NCBI RefSeq assembly: GCF_900105685.1
Contig: NZ_LT629781.1
Location: forward strand, 372,001 to 436,000
DNA from: Verrucomicrobium sp. GAS474
Lineage (GTDB): Bacteria; Verrucomicrobiota; Verrucomicrobiia; Methylacidiphilales; GAS474
DNA length: 64,000 nt
Reading direction: 5' to 3'
The position numbers were made by a program, and so were the translations under genes. This document shows, one piece after another, positions 1 to 8,660 of this stretch. The notes beneath the pieces were generated by a model. It was not told the origin of the DNA. It was given only the letters and a program-made list of their open reading frames with translations, and ran no database searches. The first letter of the stretch is position 1; every line of letters begins with the position of its first letter.

Positions 1-69
1 CCGCGTCATGGCGTTGAAGAGAGTGCTTTTGCCGACATTGGGCAAACCGACGATACCAGCGCGTAGCAT
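1..69 (-). CDS. ychF: YchF/OBG-family GTPase, N-terminal fragment
   Basis: Only the first 23 codons are present; the gene runs off the left edge of the window. The translation begins MLRAGIVGLPNVGKSTLF, with the G1/P-loop GLPNVGKS directly after the start, which is the typical beginning of YchF (OBG family), a ribosome-associated P-loop ATPase/GTPase. Der and Era begin differently, so YchF is preferred. The ATG complements positions 67-69. No clear Shine-Dalgarno sequence is seen. Nothing can be said about the TGS domain because it lies outside the window. Confidence 0.85.
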   Translation of the reverse strand, partial: MLRAGIVGLPNVGKSTLFNAMTR

Positions 70-145
70 AAGGGGTAGGGTGATACCCGGGAACCCGGGG
101 AAAGTAAAGGGCCGCCCCTCCCCGCGGCCCCTTTCCCAAAAAACC

Positions 146-430
146 CTAGGCGACCAACCCCGTGCGGCGCTCTTCGCGGAGCGCGGCCAGGAGGATCGGG
201 CGGGCCCAGTCGGAGAAAGCCTTGCCGTTGGAGGCGGCGAAATCCTGGAGCATCTGCTTTTCGAGCGTCGTCACGCGGAGGGCGACGAGGTGGCGGCGGA
301 CGTGTTCGACCGGCTTCGGGGGGCGGCCCATCCGGCGGCGCAGTTCCATCCCGCCGACGAGGGGGCTCACTTGGCTTTCCACCGCATTCTGACCCAAGAC
401 CGTTTCGCTGTCGTTTTCGATTCTATTCAT
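146..430 (-). CDS. Small ribbon-helix-helix-like protein
   Basis: This is a 94-residue basic protein. The ATG at 430 is chosen because AGGAG lies about nine bases upstream; a longer frame from 493 lacks such a site. The N-terminal half is polar and the middle is rich in Arg and Pro (RRRMGRPPKPVEHVRRHL). The C-terminal half (ALRVTTLEKQML, then a helix with SDWARPILLAAL) resembles the strand-helix-helix layout of CopG/MobC-type DNA-binding proteins. No antitoxin partner or mobilisation gene is next to it: ychF lies downstream on the same strand and a response regulator is divergent. A transcriptional role is an inference from fold resemblance only. Confidence 0.6.
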   Translation of the reverse strand: MNRIENDSETVLGQNAVESQVSPLVGGMELRRRMGRPPKPVEHVRRHLVALRVTTLEKQMLQDFAASNGKAFSDWARPILLAALREERRTGLVA

Positions 431-646
431 AGTTCCATCTCCTGGTTTTGAACCGGCCAAGGCGGAAGGTCCCCCCATCCGCTCGGCTTGCACAACGAAC
501 TCAATCCTCTATTCGGAACAATTTGTTAAGCGTATTACGATGAAACAGGCAGAATTTCAGTCAAATCAGCCATTCTCCCTTATTTTCCTGATTTCTCCTC
601 TTTTCTCTGAAGAAAAAGCACTCTATTGATTCCTCCAGCATTTTGC

Positions 647-1489
647 ATGAAAAAGCCTCCTGCCGCTGCCGCGCCGAAAGTGAAGGCCAAGAAGGCTGCA
701 AAGACCCCTCCGTCCCCGACTCAGACTCCGGCTGACGGAGTCCGCTGGCGCGCCCTCCTCGTCGACGACGACACCATCGCCCGCTCCTGCCTCCGTGCTT
801 TCCTCGGTCAACATCCCGAGGTCGAGATCGTTGCCGAGGCCGCCGACCTCGCCTCCGCCGCCCGGGCCTCCTTCGCCCACGAGCCGAACCTCATCTTCCT
901 CGACATCCACCTCGGCGAGGAAGACGGCTTCAGCCTCCTCCCCCACCTCGCCTCCCTTCCCGTCGCCCCGGAGATCGTCTTCGTCACCTCGGAAAAGGAG
1001 CGGGCGCTCCAGGCCTTCGAGGTCGGGGCCGTCGGCTACCTCCTGAAGCCCGTCACCGCGCCCCGCCTCGCGGAGACCCTCATCCGCCTCCGCTCCCCCG
1101 CCAAAGCGGGCCAGGGGCAGGCGCCCGCCACCCCGGGCACCCTCGACCAGAACGACACCCTCCTCCTGCGGGAAGCGGGCCGCCTCCACGCCATCGCCGT
1201 GGAGAAAATCAGCCTCATCCTCGCCGAGGGGAGCTTCACCCACGTCCACCTGCGAAGCGGCGAGAAGCTCTTCCTCTCCCAGACCATCGGCAAATGGGAG
1301 GCGAGCCTCCCCGCCTCCGTCTTCCTCCGCCTCGACCGGAGCACCCTTGTCCATCGCTACCGCATCTCCAAGGCGGAATCCCTCTCGCGCGACCGGACCC
1401 TCCTCCACATCGACCCCCTCACCTGCCCCATCGAACTGGGCCGGATCGGGGCCGCCCGCCTGCGGAAGTTCCTCATGGGGGATAAATAA
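647..1489 (+). CDS. LytTR-family response regulator
   Basis: This 280-residue protein has an N-terminal Lys/Ala/Pro-rich extension (about residues 1-30), a receiver domain (about 36-150) and a C-terminal LytTR DNA-binding domain (about 175-275). In the receiver, the acidic cluster is D40-D42, the phospho-acceptor is D86 (FLDIHLGEEDG) and the conserved lysine is K134 (LLKPV). LytTR domains bind DNA as a ten-stranded beta fold and usually control exopolysaccharide, secretion or competence genes. The start is taken at the ATG at 647; a TTG at 626 is in frame but less likely. The next gene downstream, about 115 bases away, is a LytS-type kinase, so the two very probably form a pair, here with the regulator first. 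Confidence 0.9.
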   Translation: MKKPPAAAAPKVKAKKAAKTPPSPTQTPADGVRWRALLVDDDTIARSCLRAFLGQHPEVEIVAEAADLASAARASFAHEPNLIFLDIHLGEEDGFSLLPHLASLPVAPEIVFVTSEKERALQAFEVGAVGYLLKPVTAPRLAETLIRLRSPAKAGQGQAPATPGTLDQNDTLLLREAGRLHAIAVEKISLILAEGSFTHVHLRSGEKLFLSQTIGKWEASLPASVFLRLDRSTLVHRYRISKAESLSRDRTLLHIDPLTCPIELGRIGAARLRKFLMGDK

Positions 1490-1603
1490 TCACCACAAGT
1501 ACCCTTTTCCTTGTTTTTCGTTTGATATAAATATGGGGTGAGATAGAAAGGGGCTGTTTCATTAACGCAGCAGAAGTTGCGACCCGAGAGCCTCCCGCCC
1601 CCT

Positions 1604-2698
1604 ATGCCCCTCGCCTCGTTCCTCACCCGGCCCGCCGGTCCGGCCTCGATGATCCGTTCCCTCTGGCGGTGGCAGCTCGTCTGCTGGCTCGCGTTCCTCC
1701 TTTTCGAGCAGGTCCTCTTCGGCACCTTCTTCCCGATGTGGGGCCAGCGGCTTCCGATCACCGTCGGCTTCGCCCTCGCCCTCGGCCTCTGGACCACGGC
1801 GATCGAGTTTGTCTACCGCGCCATCTGGCCCCCCGCGGGAAACCCGACGAACTTCCTCCGCACCGTCCTCTTCTCCCTCGTCGCCTGCCTTCCGATCTCC
1901 GTCGTCGAGATGGACATCAGCCCCCACCTCTACCGCGCCGTCGGGGCCGATCCCGAACTCATCTACTCCCTCTGCTTCATCGAGAGCGCCCGCATCTCCT
2001 CCTACCTCTTCTGGTTCGGCACCCCCTTCGTCTGGTGCCTCTCCCGCTTCTTCTTCCTCGAGTGGACCGAACGCCTCCGGCAGGAGCGCGAGGCCGCCCG
2101 CACCCTCATCGCCTCGCAGCACCGGGAGCTCTCCCTCCTCCGCTCCCAGCTCAACGTCCATTTCCTCTTCAACGCCCTCAACTCCCTCATCGCCTACGCC
2201 GACTACGATCCGAAGCAGCTGAAGCCCCTCGTCCACGCCATGTCGGACTACCTCCGCTTCTGCCTCGAGGCCCGCGAGGAGAAAGCCCCCCTCCAGCAGG
2301 AGATCGACGCCGTCGGGAATTACCTGAAGATCGAGCACCTCCGCCACCTCGACGCCCTCGTCTACGAGATCGATTGCACCCCCGAGGCCGCCGGGACCCA
2401 CGCCCCGATCCCGATCCTCCAGCCCCTCATCGAAAACGCGCTCCGCTACGGCCTGAAGACCTCCCCCCGCCCCCTGCGGATCCGGGTCACCGCCCGCGTC
2501 GAGGACGGCCACCTCCACGCCGAGATCGCGAACACCGGGAAATGGCTCCCCGGGGGCAAGTCGGACTCGACCGGCGTCGGCCTCGCCAACCTGCGGCGGA
2601 AGCTCGACCTCCTCTACCCGGACCGCTCCAGGCTGACCCATGAGAGCGAAGCCGGGGACGGCTGGGTCCGCGCCCGGATCATCCTCCCCGTCGATTAG
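1604..2698 (+). CDS. LytS-type membrane sensor histidine kinase
   Basis: This is a 364-residue protein with four or five hydrophobic segments in the first 170 residues and no obvious periplasmic sensor domain. They are followed by the His_kinase (LytS family) signature QLNVHFLFNALN, whose phospho-acceptor is H186, and a short HATPase domain. The N-box (PLIENALRYGLK) and G-box (GVGLANLRRKL) are intact. LytS kinases autophosphorylate and pass the phosphate to LytTR regulators, so the gene just upstream (647-1489) is the obvious partner. The ATG at 1604 is chosen; a TTG at 1577 and an ATG at 1649 are also in frame. The signal sensed cannot be read from the sequence. Confidence 0.9.
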   Translation: MPLASFLTRPAGPASMIRSLWRWQLVCWLAFLLFEQVLFGTFFPMWGQRLPITVGFALALGLWTTAIEFVYRAIWPPAGNPTNFLRTVLFSLVACLPISVVEMDISPHLYRAVGADPELIYSLCFIESARISSYLFWFGTPFVWCLSRFFFLEWTERLRQEREAARTLIASQHRELSLLRSQLNVHFLFNALNSLIAYADYDPKQLKPLVHAMSDYLRFCLEAREEKAPLQQEIDAVGNYLKIEHLRHLDALVYEIDCTPEAAGTHAPIPILQPLIENALRYGLKTSPRPLRIRVTARVEDGHLHAEIANTGKWLPGGKSDSTGVGLANLRRKLDLLYPDRSRLTHESEAGDGWVRARIILPVD

Positions 2699-2720
2699 GA
2701 AAGAGACCGGGAGGGAAGGC

Positions 2721-3374
2721 CTACAACCCCTCGATCCGCCACATCAGGCTGGCGGCCAGCGCGACGAAATCCCGCGCCTCCTCGACCGCGCCGTCGGCGC
2801 CGACCATCCCGAAGCCGCCCGATTCATCCCAGCCCGGGCCGTTCAGGACGCAGAGATTCGTCCGAGATTCGTCGATCTGGCGGCGGCCCAGGGCGGCGAT
2901 CCGCTCGTGGTTCCCCTCCATCTCGTACTTCCAGCCGATGAGGTAGGCGTCGGGGAAGAGGGCGCGGAGGCGGTGGATCACCTTCGGCAGCGGCTTCAGC
3001 CGCAGCGTGTAGCCCTCGACCCGGCTCGGCAGCTTGCTCCCCTGGACGGGATGGCCCGCCTCGTCCCGGACCGTCTCGATCCCGAAATCGCACAACGCCG
3101 CCGCATGGAGGACCGCGTCGACCCGCGCCCCCGAGGCCGCCAGCTTCGCCAGCGCCTTCTCCAGGTCGTCGTTCGTCCCGAATTCGTGGATCTTCACCCC
3201 TTCGGAGACCCCTCGGAACGTCGCCCCTTCCCCACGGAAACAGGTCACCGCATGACCGCGCGAGAGAAAGAAATCGGAGAGGATCGCCCCCAGCCGCCCC
3301 GACGAGGTGTTCGTGATCCGGCGTACCGAATCGATGGGGGCATAAGCCGGACCACAGGTGATGACGATGTGCAT
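2721..3374 (-). CDS. Stand-alone CoaB-like phosphopantothenoylcysteine synthetase
   Basis: This is a 217-residue protein of the DFP/CoaB fold, which joins 4'-phosphopantothenate and cysteine in coenzyme A synthesis. The N-terminus HIVITCGPAYAPIDSVRRITN, followed by SSGRLG, is the typical nucleotide-binding start of CoaB (T.GGT.EPID.VR.I.N.SSG). Bacterial CoaB is usually fused behind the flavoprotein CoaC; here the CoaC half is absent and no neighbour supplies it. The C-terminal half is shorter than in CoaBC, and the usual K.KK motif is not obvious, so catalytic competence is uncertain. The ATG at 3374 is preferred to in-frame upstream codons because the family alignment begins there. It is transcribed towards the LytS kinase gene (convergent). 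Confidence 0.75.
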   Translation of the reverse strand: MHIVITCGPAYAPIDSVRRITNTSSGRLGAILSDFFLSRGHAVTCFRGEGATFRGVSEGVKIHEFGTNDDLEKALAKLAASGARVDAVLHAAALCDFGIETVRDEAGHPVQGSKLPSRVEGYTLRLKPLPKVIHRLRALFPDAYLIGWKYEMEGNHERIAALGRRQIDESRTNLCVLNGPGWDESGGFGMVGADGAVEEARDFVALAASLMWRIEGL

Positions 3375-3434
3375 GAGGGGAAGGGATTGGCGTTCCCTCC
3401 ACTTAAACCCTTTTTTCCCACAAGCCAACTGATA

Positions 3435-3540
3435 TAGAGCCCGGCATCCACTTTGGAAAAGCTCCTAAAACGGCCTCCATCAAGACGCGAGGGGCGCAGC
3501 CCCTCCGGCGCGGGCTTCCCAAAGTGCATGCCAGGCTCTA
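3435..3540. repeat. MITE-like element with 25-bp terminal inverted repeats
   Basis: The left end, 3435-3459 (TAGAGCCCGGCATCCACTTT and onward), is an inverted copy of the right end, 3516-3540, matching at 22 of 25 positions. The interior holds a second, smaller hairpin (GAGGGGCGCAGCCCCTC around 3489-3505). The unit is about 106 bp, lies between the divergent coaB-like and tadA genes, and codes for nothing. This looks like a small non-autonomous element or a REPIN-type double hairpin. No transposase with such ends is in the window. It could also form a large stem in transcripts reading through. Confidence 0.7.
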
Positions 3541-3550
3541 GATTCTCCCC

Positions 3551-4087
3551 ATGATCATGCCCCGGGACGAAAACGATCTCCCCGACCCCGACGAGAGCCA
3601 CGGCCATTCCGGGGAAGGCGAAAACGAGGACGAAATCTTCTTCGATTCCCGCTTCATGGAAGAGGCCCTCCGCCTCGCCCGCAAGGCGGGGGCCAAGGAG
3701 GAGGTCCCCGTCGGCGCAATCATCGTCCGCGAGGGGCAGATCATCGCCCGCGCCTATAACCAGGTCGAGCTCCTGAAGGACGCCACCGCCCACGCGGAGA
3801 TGATCGCCCTCACCCAGGCCCAGGAAGCCGTCGGCGACTGGCGGCTGACCGACTGCACCCTCTACGTCACGAAAGAGCCCTGCCCCATGTGCGCCGGGGC
3901 CATCGTCCACACCCGCCTGCGGCGCGTCGTCTTCGGCATCGGCGACCCGAAGGCCGGGGCCCTCGGCGGCGCCTTCAACCTCCTCGACCTGAAGGGCCTC
4001 AACCACACGTGCCTCGTCACCCCCGGCTTCCGCGCCGAGGAATCGCTCTCCCTCCTCCGCCAGTTCTTCAAGGAACGCCGGGGATAG
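3551..4087 (+). CDS. tadA: tRNA-specific adenosine deaminase TadA
   Basis: This 178-residue enzyme converts A34 to inosine in the wobble position of tRNA-Arg(ACG). The zinc and catalytic motifs are complete: H81-A-E83 supplies the first zinc ligand and the proton-shuttling glutamate, and P110-C-P-M-C114 supplies two cysteine ligands. The following GAIVHTRLRRVVFG and the DPKAGA segment are characteristic of TadA rather than cytidine or guanine deaminases. The first 25 or so residues are an acidic extension (DENDLPDPDES) not needed for the fold. Length is close to the usual 160-180. The gene stands alone just right of a hairpin repeat. Confidence 0.95.
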   Translation: MIMPRDENDLPDPDESHGHSGEGENEDEIFFDSRFMEEALRLARKAGAKEEVPVGAIIVREGQIIARAYNQVELLKDATAHAEMIALTQAQEAVGDWRLTDCTLYVTKEPCPMCAGAIVHTRLRRVVFGIGDPKAGALGGAFNLLDLKGLNHTCLVTPGFRAEESLSLLRQFFKERRG

Positions 4088-4248
4088 GGCGCGGCGTGCC
4101 CGACACGCGGCGACTGAACAAAGTTGCCCAGGCGGGCTTAGGTAGTTGTTTTCCATCCCCTTCTGTAGAAATTATTTGCACACCGGGGAGAAGTGCCGTT
4201 TATTACGGCGTCCCCAACCCATTCCGACGTTTCCCTCCCGCTTTTCAT

Positions 4249-5001
4249 ATGCCCCTGCGTACCCCTGCCGAGAAAAAGATGGCCGACACGTTTCTGAAGA
4301 AACTCGGCGCACGCGTGAAGGCCGCCGCGCCGACCGGCCACTGCCTCTCCATCGAGGGCCGCTGCCCGAAGAGCAAGCGCCCCCTCAGCAAGCCCGCCCC
4401 CGTCCCGAAGCAGGACGACATCCACCTCTTCGACGCGGCGACCTTCGGCATCGTCGCCGAGCTCATCGAGGAACTCGCCCTCACCGCCAGCAGCGGCGAG
4501 TGGACCTCGACCTTCGGCTCCTTCGCCGACCTGACCCCCGAGCTGCGGCAACGCTTCTCCGCCCTCGGCAAGAGCCTCGACACCGTCCGCGTCTGGGGCA
4601 GCGGGGCCTCCCCGAAGCGGCTCCCCGGCGTCGACCTCCTCGCCATCGACAGCCCGATCCTCACCCACTACCGCCTCATCCTCCTCGAGACGCCGAAGTT
4701 CAGCACCGTCCTCCTCGTGAAGGAGCTTCCCTCCGCCAAAGGCGAATCGCGCTACCTCGGCTTCTACAGCTTCTGCCCCTACCTGTTCCGCTCGATCCGC
4801 CGCCGCCTCCACTTCGTCGGCTGCGGCCTCGATTGCATGCTCAAGGAATGGGAGAAATCGTTCAACCTCCCGAAAGTCACCGCCTCCGACCTGGTCTTCC
4901 TCTCCAAGCAGGAAGAAGGGAAAAAGATTGCGCCCAAGCCGAAGAAAAAGGCCGTGACGAAGGTTAAGGCGAAAGCGAAGGTTGCGAAGAAGAAGGCGTA
5001 A
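4249..5001 (+). CDS. DICT-like sensory-domain protein with histone-H1-like basic tail
   Basis: This is a 250-residue protein of uncertain function. Residues about 55-220 resemble the DICT sensory domain (found with diguanylate cyclases and two-component proteins): an LFDAATFGIVAELIEE helix, a FGSF segment, LRQRFSALGK, a short strand reading VRVWGSG, and later ILLE and VLLV strands. The last 27 residues are almost only Lys, Ala, Pro and Val (KKIAPKPKKKAVTKVK), like bacterial histone-H1/Hc1 tails, which suggests DNA or RNA binding or an association with polyanions. An N-terminal region rich in Lys and Arg precedes the domain. The start may be the ATG at 4249 or at 4279. No partner gene is evident. 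The domain call rests on remembered patterns, not a search. Confidence 0.55.
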   Translation: MPLRTPAEKKMADTFLKKLGARVKAAAPTGHCLSIEGRCPKSKRPLSKPAPVPKQDDIHLFDAATFGIVAELIEELALTASSGEWTSTFGSFADLTPELRQRFSALGKSLDTVRVWGSGASPKRLPGVDLLAIDSPILTHYRLILLETPKFSTVLLVKELPSAKGESRYLGFYSFCPYLFRSIRRRLHFVGCGLDCMLKEWEKSFNLPKVTASDLVFLSKQEEGKKIAPKPKKKAVTKVKAKAKVAKKKA

Positions 5002-5125
5002 AGGGGGCGCAAAGAGGACTGCATCCCCTTCGGTGATGGCTCCCCCCATTTTTCGGGATTTAAAAAGGAAGCTGAAACGCGTTCCTCTCTTGAACGGCTG
5101 ACCTCCTCAGATAAAAAGAGGAATC

Positions 5126-5944
5126 ATGCAGGGGAGAGTCGACAGGGCTGCAGGTCGGGAAAAAGTCTATCAACTGTGGGACGCGCTTTCGTCCTATCCC
5201 ACCGCCCGCACCGATCAGGCCCTCCATCACCTCCTCGACACGGTCTCCACCTGGATCGGTGCCGATAACGCCCAGTGGATCGGCGCGATCCGTCCCGCCC
5301 ACCTCCGCATCAGTGAAGACTACCTCCTCGGCTGGCGCATGGCCGCCCAGCGCCTCCTCCATCCGCCCACCCCCGCGCAGCTCGCCCTCTTCGCCGAGAT
5401 CCGCCGCCAGAGCAGAGAGGGTCCGGTCGACGCCGGGATGACGACCCACGCCACCGTCGCCCGGGCAGGAACCTTTCGCGTCCACCGCCTCCATGACGGC
5501 GTCCGGAACGGCTTTGTCGATTTCGCCGCCTTTCGCCAAACCTCCCACTATCGCCTCTTTTACGAGAAGCTCGGCGTCCGCGACCGCCTCTGGATCGCCT
5601 TCCCGCTCAACGAAGATGCCGAATCGTACATCCTCTTCGACCGGACGCAGTCACCCCGCTTCACGCAGGCCGAGGCCGCCCTCGCCGCCTCCGCCCTGCG
5701 CGGGCTCCGCTGGTTCCACCTCCGCCTCTTCCTCGACCGCGGCCTCCTCGTCGGAGACAAGGCCCTCACCCCCATGCAGCGCCGCGTCGTCCACGGCCTC
5801 CTCACCGGGAAGGAAGAAAAGGCCGTCGCCGCCGAACTCGGCCAAAGCCCCGCCACCACCCACAAGCACGTCGAAGCCGTCTACCGCGCCCTCGGCGTCA
5901 ACAGCCGTGCCGCCCTGATGGCCCTCTGGCTGGCGGGGCGCTAA
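5126..5944 (+). CDS. LuxR-type transcriptional regulator
   Basis: This is a 272-residue protein with a C-terminal LuxR/GerE helix-turn-helix (about residues 212-268: LTPMQRRVVHGLLTGKEEK, then AVAAELGQSPATTHKHVEAVYRALGV). The first 200 residues look like a GAF-like sensory domain with no recognised ligand motif; it is not an AHL-binding domain by any visible signature and there is no receiver. It lies 87 bases upstream of, and in the same direction as, a large autotransporter gene, so it may control that gene, but this is inference. Related verrucomicrobial LuxR proteins of this length are usually annotated only by the HTH. Confidence 0.8.
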   Translation: MQGRVDRAAGREKVYQLWDALSSYPTARTDQALHHLLDTVSTWIGADNAQWIGAIRPAHLRISEDYLLGWRMAAQRLLHPPTPAQLALFAEIRRQSREGPVDAGMTTHATVARAGTFRVHRLHDGVRNGFVDFAAFRQTSHYRLFYEKLGVRDRLWIAFPLNEDAESYILFDRTQSPRFTQAEAALAASALRGLRWFHLRLFLDRGLLVGDKALTPMQRRVVHGLLTGKEEKAVAAELGQSPATTHKHVEAVYRALGVNSRAALMALWLAGR

Positions 5945-6031
5945 GTCCTTAAGCTCCAATGGAGCACACCTGATCAAATTACGCTGTTTAGCCCACTAGG
6001 CATTCCTCTCCGTCTCAGGCATGTAGAGGAG

Positions 6032-8353
6032 GTGCATAAGGGAAAATACTCAGAAAGGTTTAAGAACCAGTGGGTGCGGACGGCGGCCACTGCGCTACTG
6101 CTGGGCGCACTCACCTGCGCCACTACGCCAGGCTGGGCCTTGCATGGATTTGGGGGAAACCAATCCTGGAACGGAGGCTCCGGCGATTGGAACACCGCGT
6201 CCGGGTGGGACAACGGCACTGTCCCGACCTCCACCGCCAGCCCCGATATCACCTCCGGTGCGGTGACGATTTCGACCCCCGGCACCACGGCCAACGAAAT
6301 CCATGTGGGCGGAGCAAACCTCCTTGTCGGCGCGGCGGGCAGCTTGCAAGCGGGCCTCATCGAGACATACAACGGTGCCGCTGTCACCATTGCGGGCTCC
6401 GTCACCGCAAGCATGTTCTACGTCGATGCCACCAGCACCACCACGATCGCGACGGGAGGAACCCTCAACGTCACCGGCTTCTTCCAACTCGACAGCGGCA
6501 GCACCCTCATCCTCGGCGACGGCGTCATCTTCGCCCCGGCGCAATTCCAGTTGAACAACTTGACGGCCTCGGCGTCCCTCACCGTCAACGGAAACGACAC
6601 GGCGACGATTTCATCGGGGATCTCCGATGTCTCAGGCGCCGTCCCGATCTTCAAGAAAGGCACCGGCACCCTCATCCTCAGCGGAGCCAGCACCTATTCC
6701 GGAGCGACGTCGGTGGGGGCCGGAACCCTCCAGGTCGACGGCTCCATCACCTCCAATTCCATCGTTCTTTCCGGCGCCACCCTGCGGGGTGCGGGCACGG
6801 TCGCCAACGTCACCGTCAACAGCGGCGGCACCCTCGCCGCCGGAAGCGCCTCCGCCGTCGGCACCCTGACCGTCGGAGACTTGACGCTCAACAGCGGCAG
6901 CATCACCGCCCTGCGGGCGAACGGCACCCCCTCTTCCGACCAGATCCACGCCACCGGCAACATCACCCTCGACGGCACCCTCAAGGTCACCCCCGGCAGC
7001 GGTGTCCTCAACGGCGACACTGTCACCCTCCTGAAGGCCGACGGCACCCTCAGCGGCACCTACGCCTCCGTCGTTAACAGCCTCGGCAACGCCCTCACCT
7101 TCACCCCGAATTACACGGCGGGAGCCGGAGGCTCGGTCAGCGTCACTGCGGTCCAAAACTCCTTTACCTCCTTCGCGGGGAACGCGAACCAGAGCGCCAT
7201 CGCCCGGAACCTCGACAAGGTCGTCGGCGACTCCCGCGCCAACGCCCTCCTCACCGCATTGAACGCCCTGCCGGGAACGAGTCTCCCCGCCGCCTTCACC
7301 CTCATCAGCCCGATCCAGCAGGCCACCGTCTCCACCACCTCCCTCGCGAACAGCCGCGTCGCCATCGGCACGCTGCAGAGCCGGATGGACAACATCCGCT
7401 TCGGCTCGACCGGCCTATCGCTCAGCCAGATCAATCTCCTCGACGACGATCTCCCCGCCTCGGCGCTCCTCGCCGGAACGGACATGAGCGTCGGCCAAGG
7501 CGTAAAAGTGTTGGCTCCCACGCCCAAAAACAGATGGGGCTTCTTCGCGGCGACAAACGGCAACTTCGGCGACATTGATGGCCAGACCGTCCAGTCGAGC
7601 TACCACGGCTACGGCGGCACGCTGGGGGCCGACTACCGCCTCGCCCGCTCCTTCGCCGTCGGCTTCGCGGCGGGCTATGATTACTCCAAGACCGAGTTCG
7701 ACAACTCGGGCTCGAAGAGCACGGTGAACACCGTCCGCTTCGGCCCTTACGCCACGTGGCAGGACACGCTCGGCGATTGGGTCAACGGCTACGCAGGCGG
7801 TGCCCATCACTGGTACGACTCGGATCGGCAAGGCTTCGGCGGCATGGCACAGAGCAACACGACGGGTCTCGAATTCAACAGCGGCCTCAAGTACGGGCAT
7901 GACTTCAAGACGGGCAAAAACAAGGAATGGACGCTGACGCCGAGCTTCGCCCTCGATTACACCCGCCTGAATATCGACGACTACACGGAGAGCGGCTCGC
8001 TCGCGCCTCTTTCCGTTCAGGAACAGACCGTCGACTCCTTCCGCAGCACCCTCGGTGGCACGGCGGCCTACGGCTTCACGTGGAAGAACATCGGCTGGAC
8101 ACCCTACGTCAGCACCGGCTGGGCGCATGAGTTGCTCGACGCTTCGCAAACCGTCAGCGCCCGCTTCGCTTCCGGCGCGGGCGATCTCTTCAGCGCGACG
8201 GGCGACAATCTGGGCCACGACAGCGCCACCTTCGGCGTGGGCCTCCGCACGGCGTTGACCGATACCTTGTCGGCGACGATTTCCTACAACGGCGAGGCGA
8301 ATGACCGCTATCAGAATCACTCGTTCAATGCCGCGGTAAGGGTGACGTTTTAA
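6032..8353 (+). CDS. Autotransporter with passenger-associated repeats and beta-barrel (copy 1)
   Basis: This is a 773-residue type V secretion protein. A long signal peptide (about residues 1-36, hydrophobic core LLLGALTCATTPGWA) targets the Sec system. The passenger (about 37-400) is a Gly/Ser/Thr-rich beta-helix with a PATR-like repeat (KGTGTLILSGASTYSGAT, then GTLQVDG). A linker precedes an autotransporter beta-domain (about 490-773) that ends NAAVRVTF, with the terminal aromatic residue needed for barrel assembly. No protease or adhesin motif is visible in the passenger. The barrel and linker are closely similar to the protein at 23229-25301. The start is GTG at 6032, with AGAGGAG directly abutting it, an odd spacing that leaves the start uncertain. 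Confidence 0.88.
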   Translation: MHKGKYSERFKNQWVRTAATALLLGALTCATTPGWALHGFGGNQSWNGGSGDWNTASGWDNGTVPTSTASPDITSGAVTISTPGTTANEIHVGGANLLVGAAGSLQAGLIETYNGAAVTIAGSVTASMFYVDATSTTTIATGGTLNVTGFFQLDSGSTLILGDGVIFAPAQFQLNNLTASASLTVNGNDTATISSGISDVSGAVPIFKKGTGTLILSGASTYSGATSVGAGTLQVDGSITSNSIVLSGATLRGAGTVANVTVNSGGTLAAGSASAVGTLTVGDLTLNSGSITALRANGTPSSDQIHATGNITLDGTLKVTPGSGVLNGDTVTLLKADGTLSGTYASVVNSLGNALTFTPNYTAGAGGSVSVTAVQNSFTSFAGNANQSAIARNLDKVVGDSRANALLTALNALPGTSLPAAFTLISPIQQATVSTTSLANSRVAIGTLQSRMDNIRFGSTGLSLSQINLLDDDLPASALLAGTDMSVGQGVKVLAPTPKNRWGFFAATNGNFGDIDGQTVQSSYHGYGGTLGADYRLARSFAVGFAAGYDYSKTEFDNSGSKSTVNTVRFGPYATWQDTLGDWVNGYAGGAHHWYDSDRQGFGGMAQSNTTGLEFNSGLKYGHDFKTGKNKEWTLTPSFALDYTRLNIDDYTESGSLAPLSVQEQTVDSFRSTLGGTAAYGFTWKNIGWTPYVSTGWAHELLDASQTVSARFASGAGDLFSATGDNLGHDSATFGVGLRTALTDTLSATISYNGEANDRYQNHSFNAAVRVTF

Positions 8354-8520
8354 CGCATGGATGCCCTCTTTGATGAGGCGTGCTAAATGCCTTGAGTCCA
8401 AAAACGGCGTAGAGCGATATTCCTGCCTCTATCTTGTGACAAGCATCTCCGGTTGATGTGTTCTTGATAAAATACTGAATTTGGATATCCAAGTGGGGCA
8501 GGGCAGAATCGCTTCGCTTA
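8354..8520. other. Non-coding spacer between autotransporter and repeat block
   Basis: These 167 bases follow the autotransporter stop codon. The segment is less GC-rich than the coding regions and has no convincing reading frame, terminator or hairpin. It leads into the block of intergenic repeats at 8521-8901, so the whole spacer up to mpl (8354-8964) holds no gene that can be supported. Confidence 0.6.
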
Positions 8521-8600
8521 CCTGTACTGCTGGAGGCTCTCCGCTTTAACGCCAAGGAGTGGGCTGTCGCCCCTCCTTGAACCTCTCCCGTAAGAGGCGG
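8521..8600 (-). repeat. Partial minus-oriented copy of dispersed intergenic repeat
   Basis: This segment begins CTGTACTGCTGGAGGCTCTC (8522) and continues with a CCGCTTTAACGCC block and GTCGCCCCTCCTTGAACCTC. The same order of blocks occurs in the minus-oriented copy at 47779-48015. It is more diverged and stops after about 80 bases. It faces the plus-oriented full copy at 8661-8901, forming a head-to-head pair with about 60 bases between. Confidence 0.6.
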
Positions 8601-8660
8601 TAGGGGGGAACGATTCCTTCCATCCGAGTGCTGGCGGAGCCGAAGCGGCCATTCTTCCAA

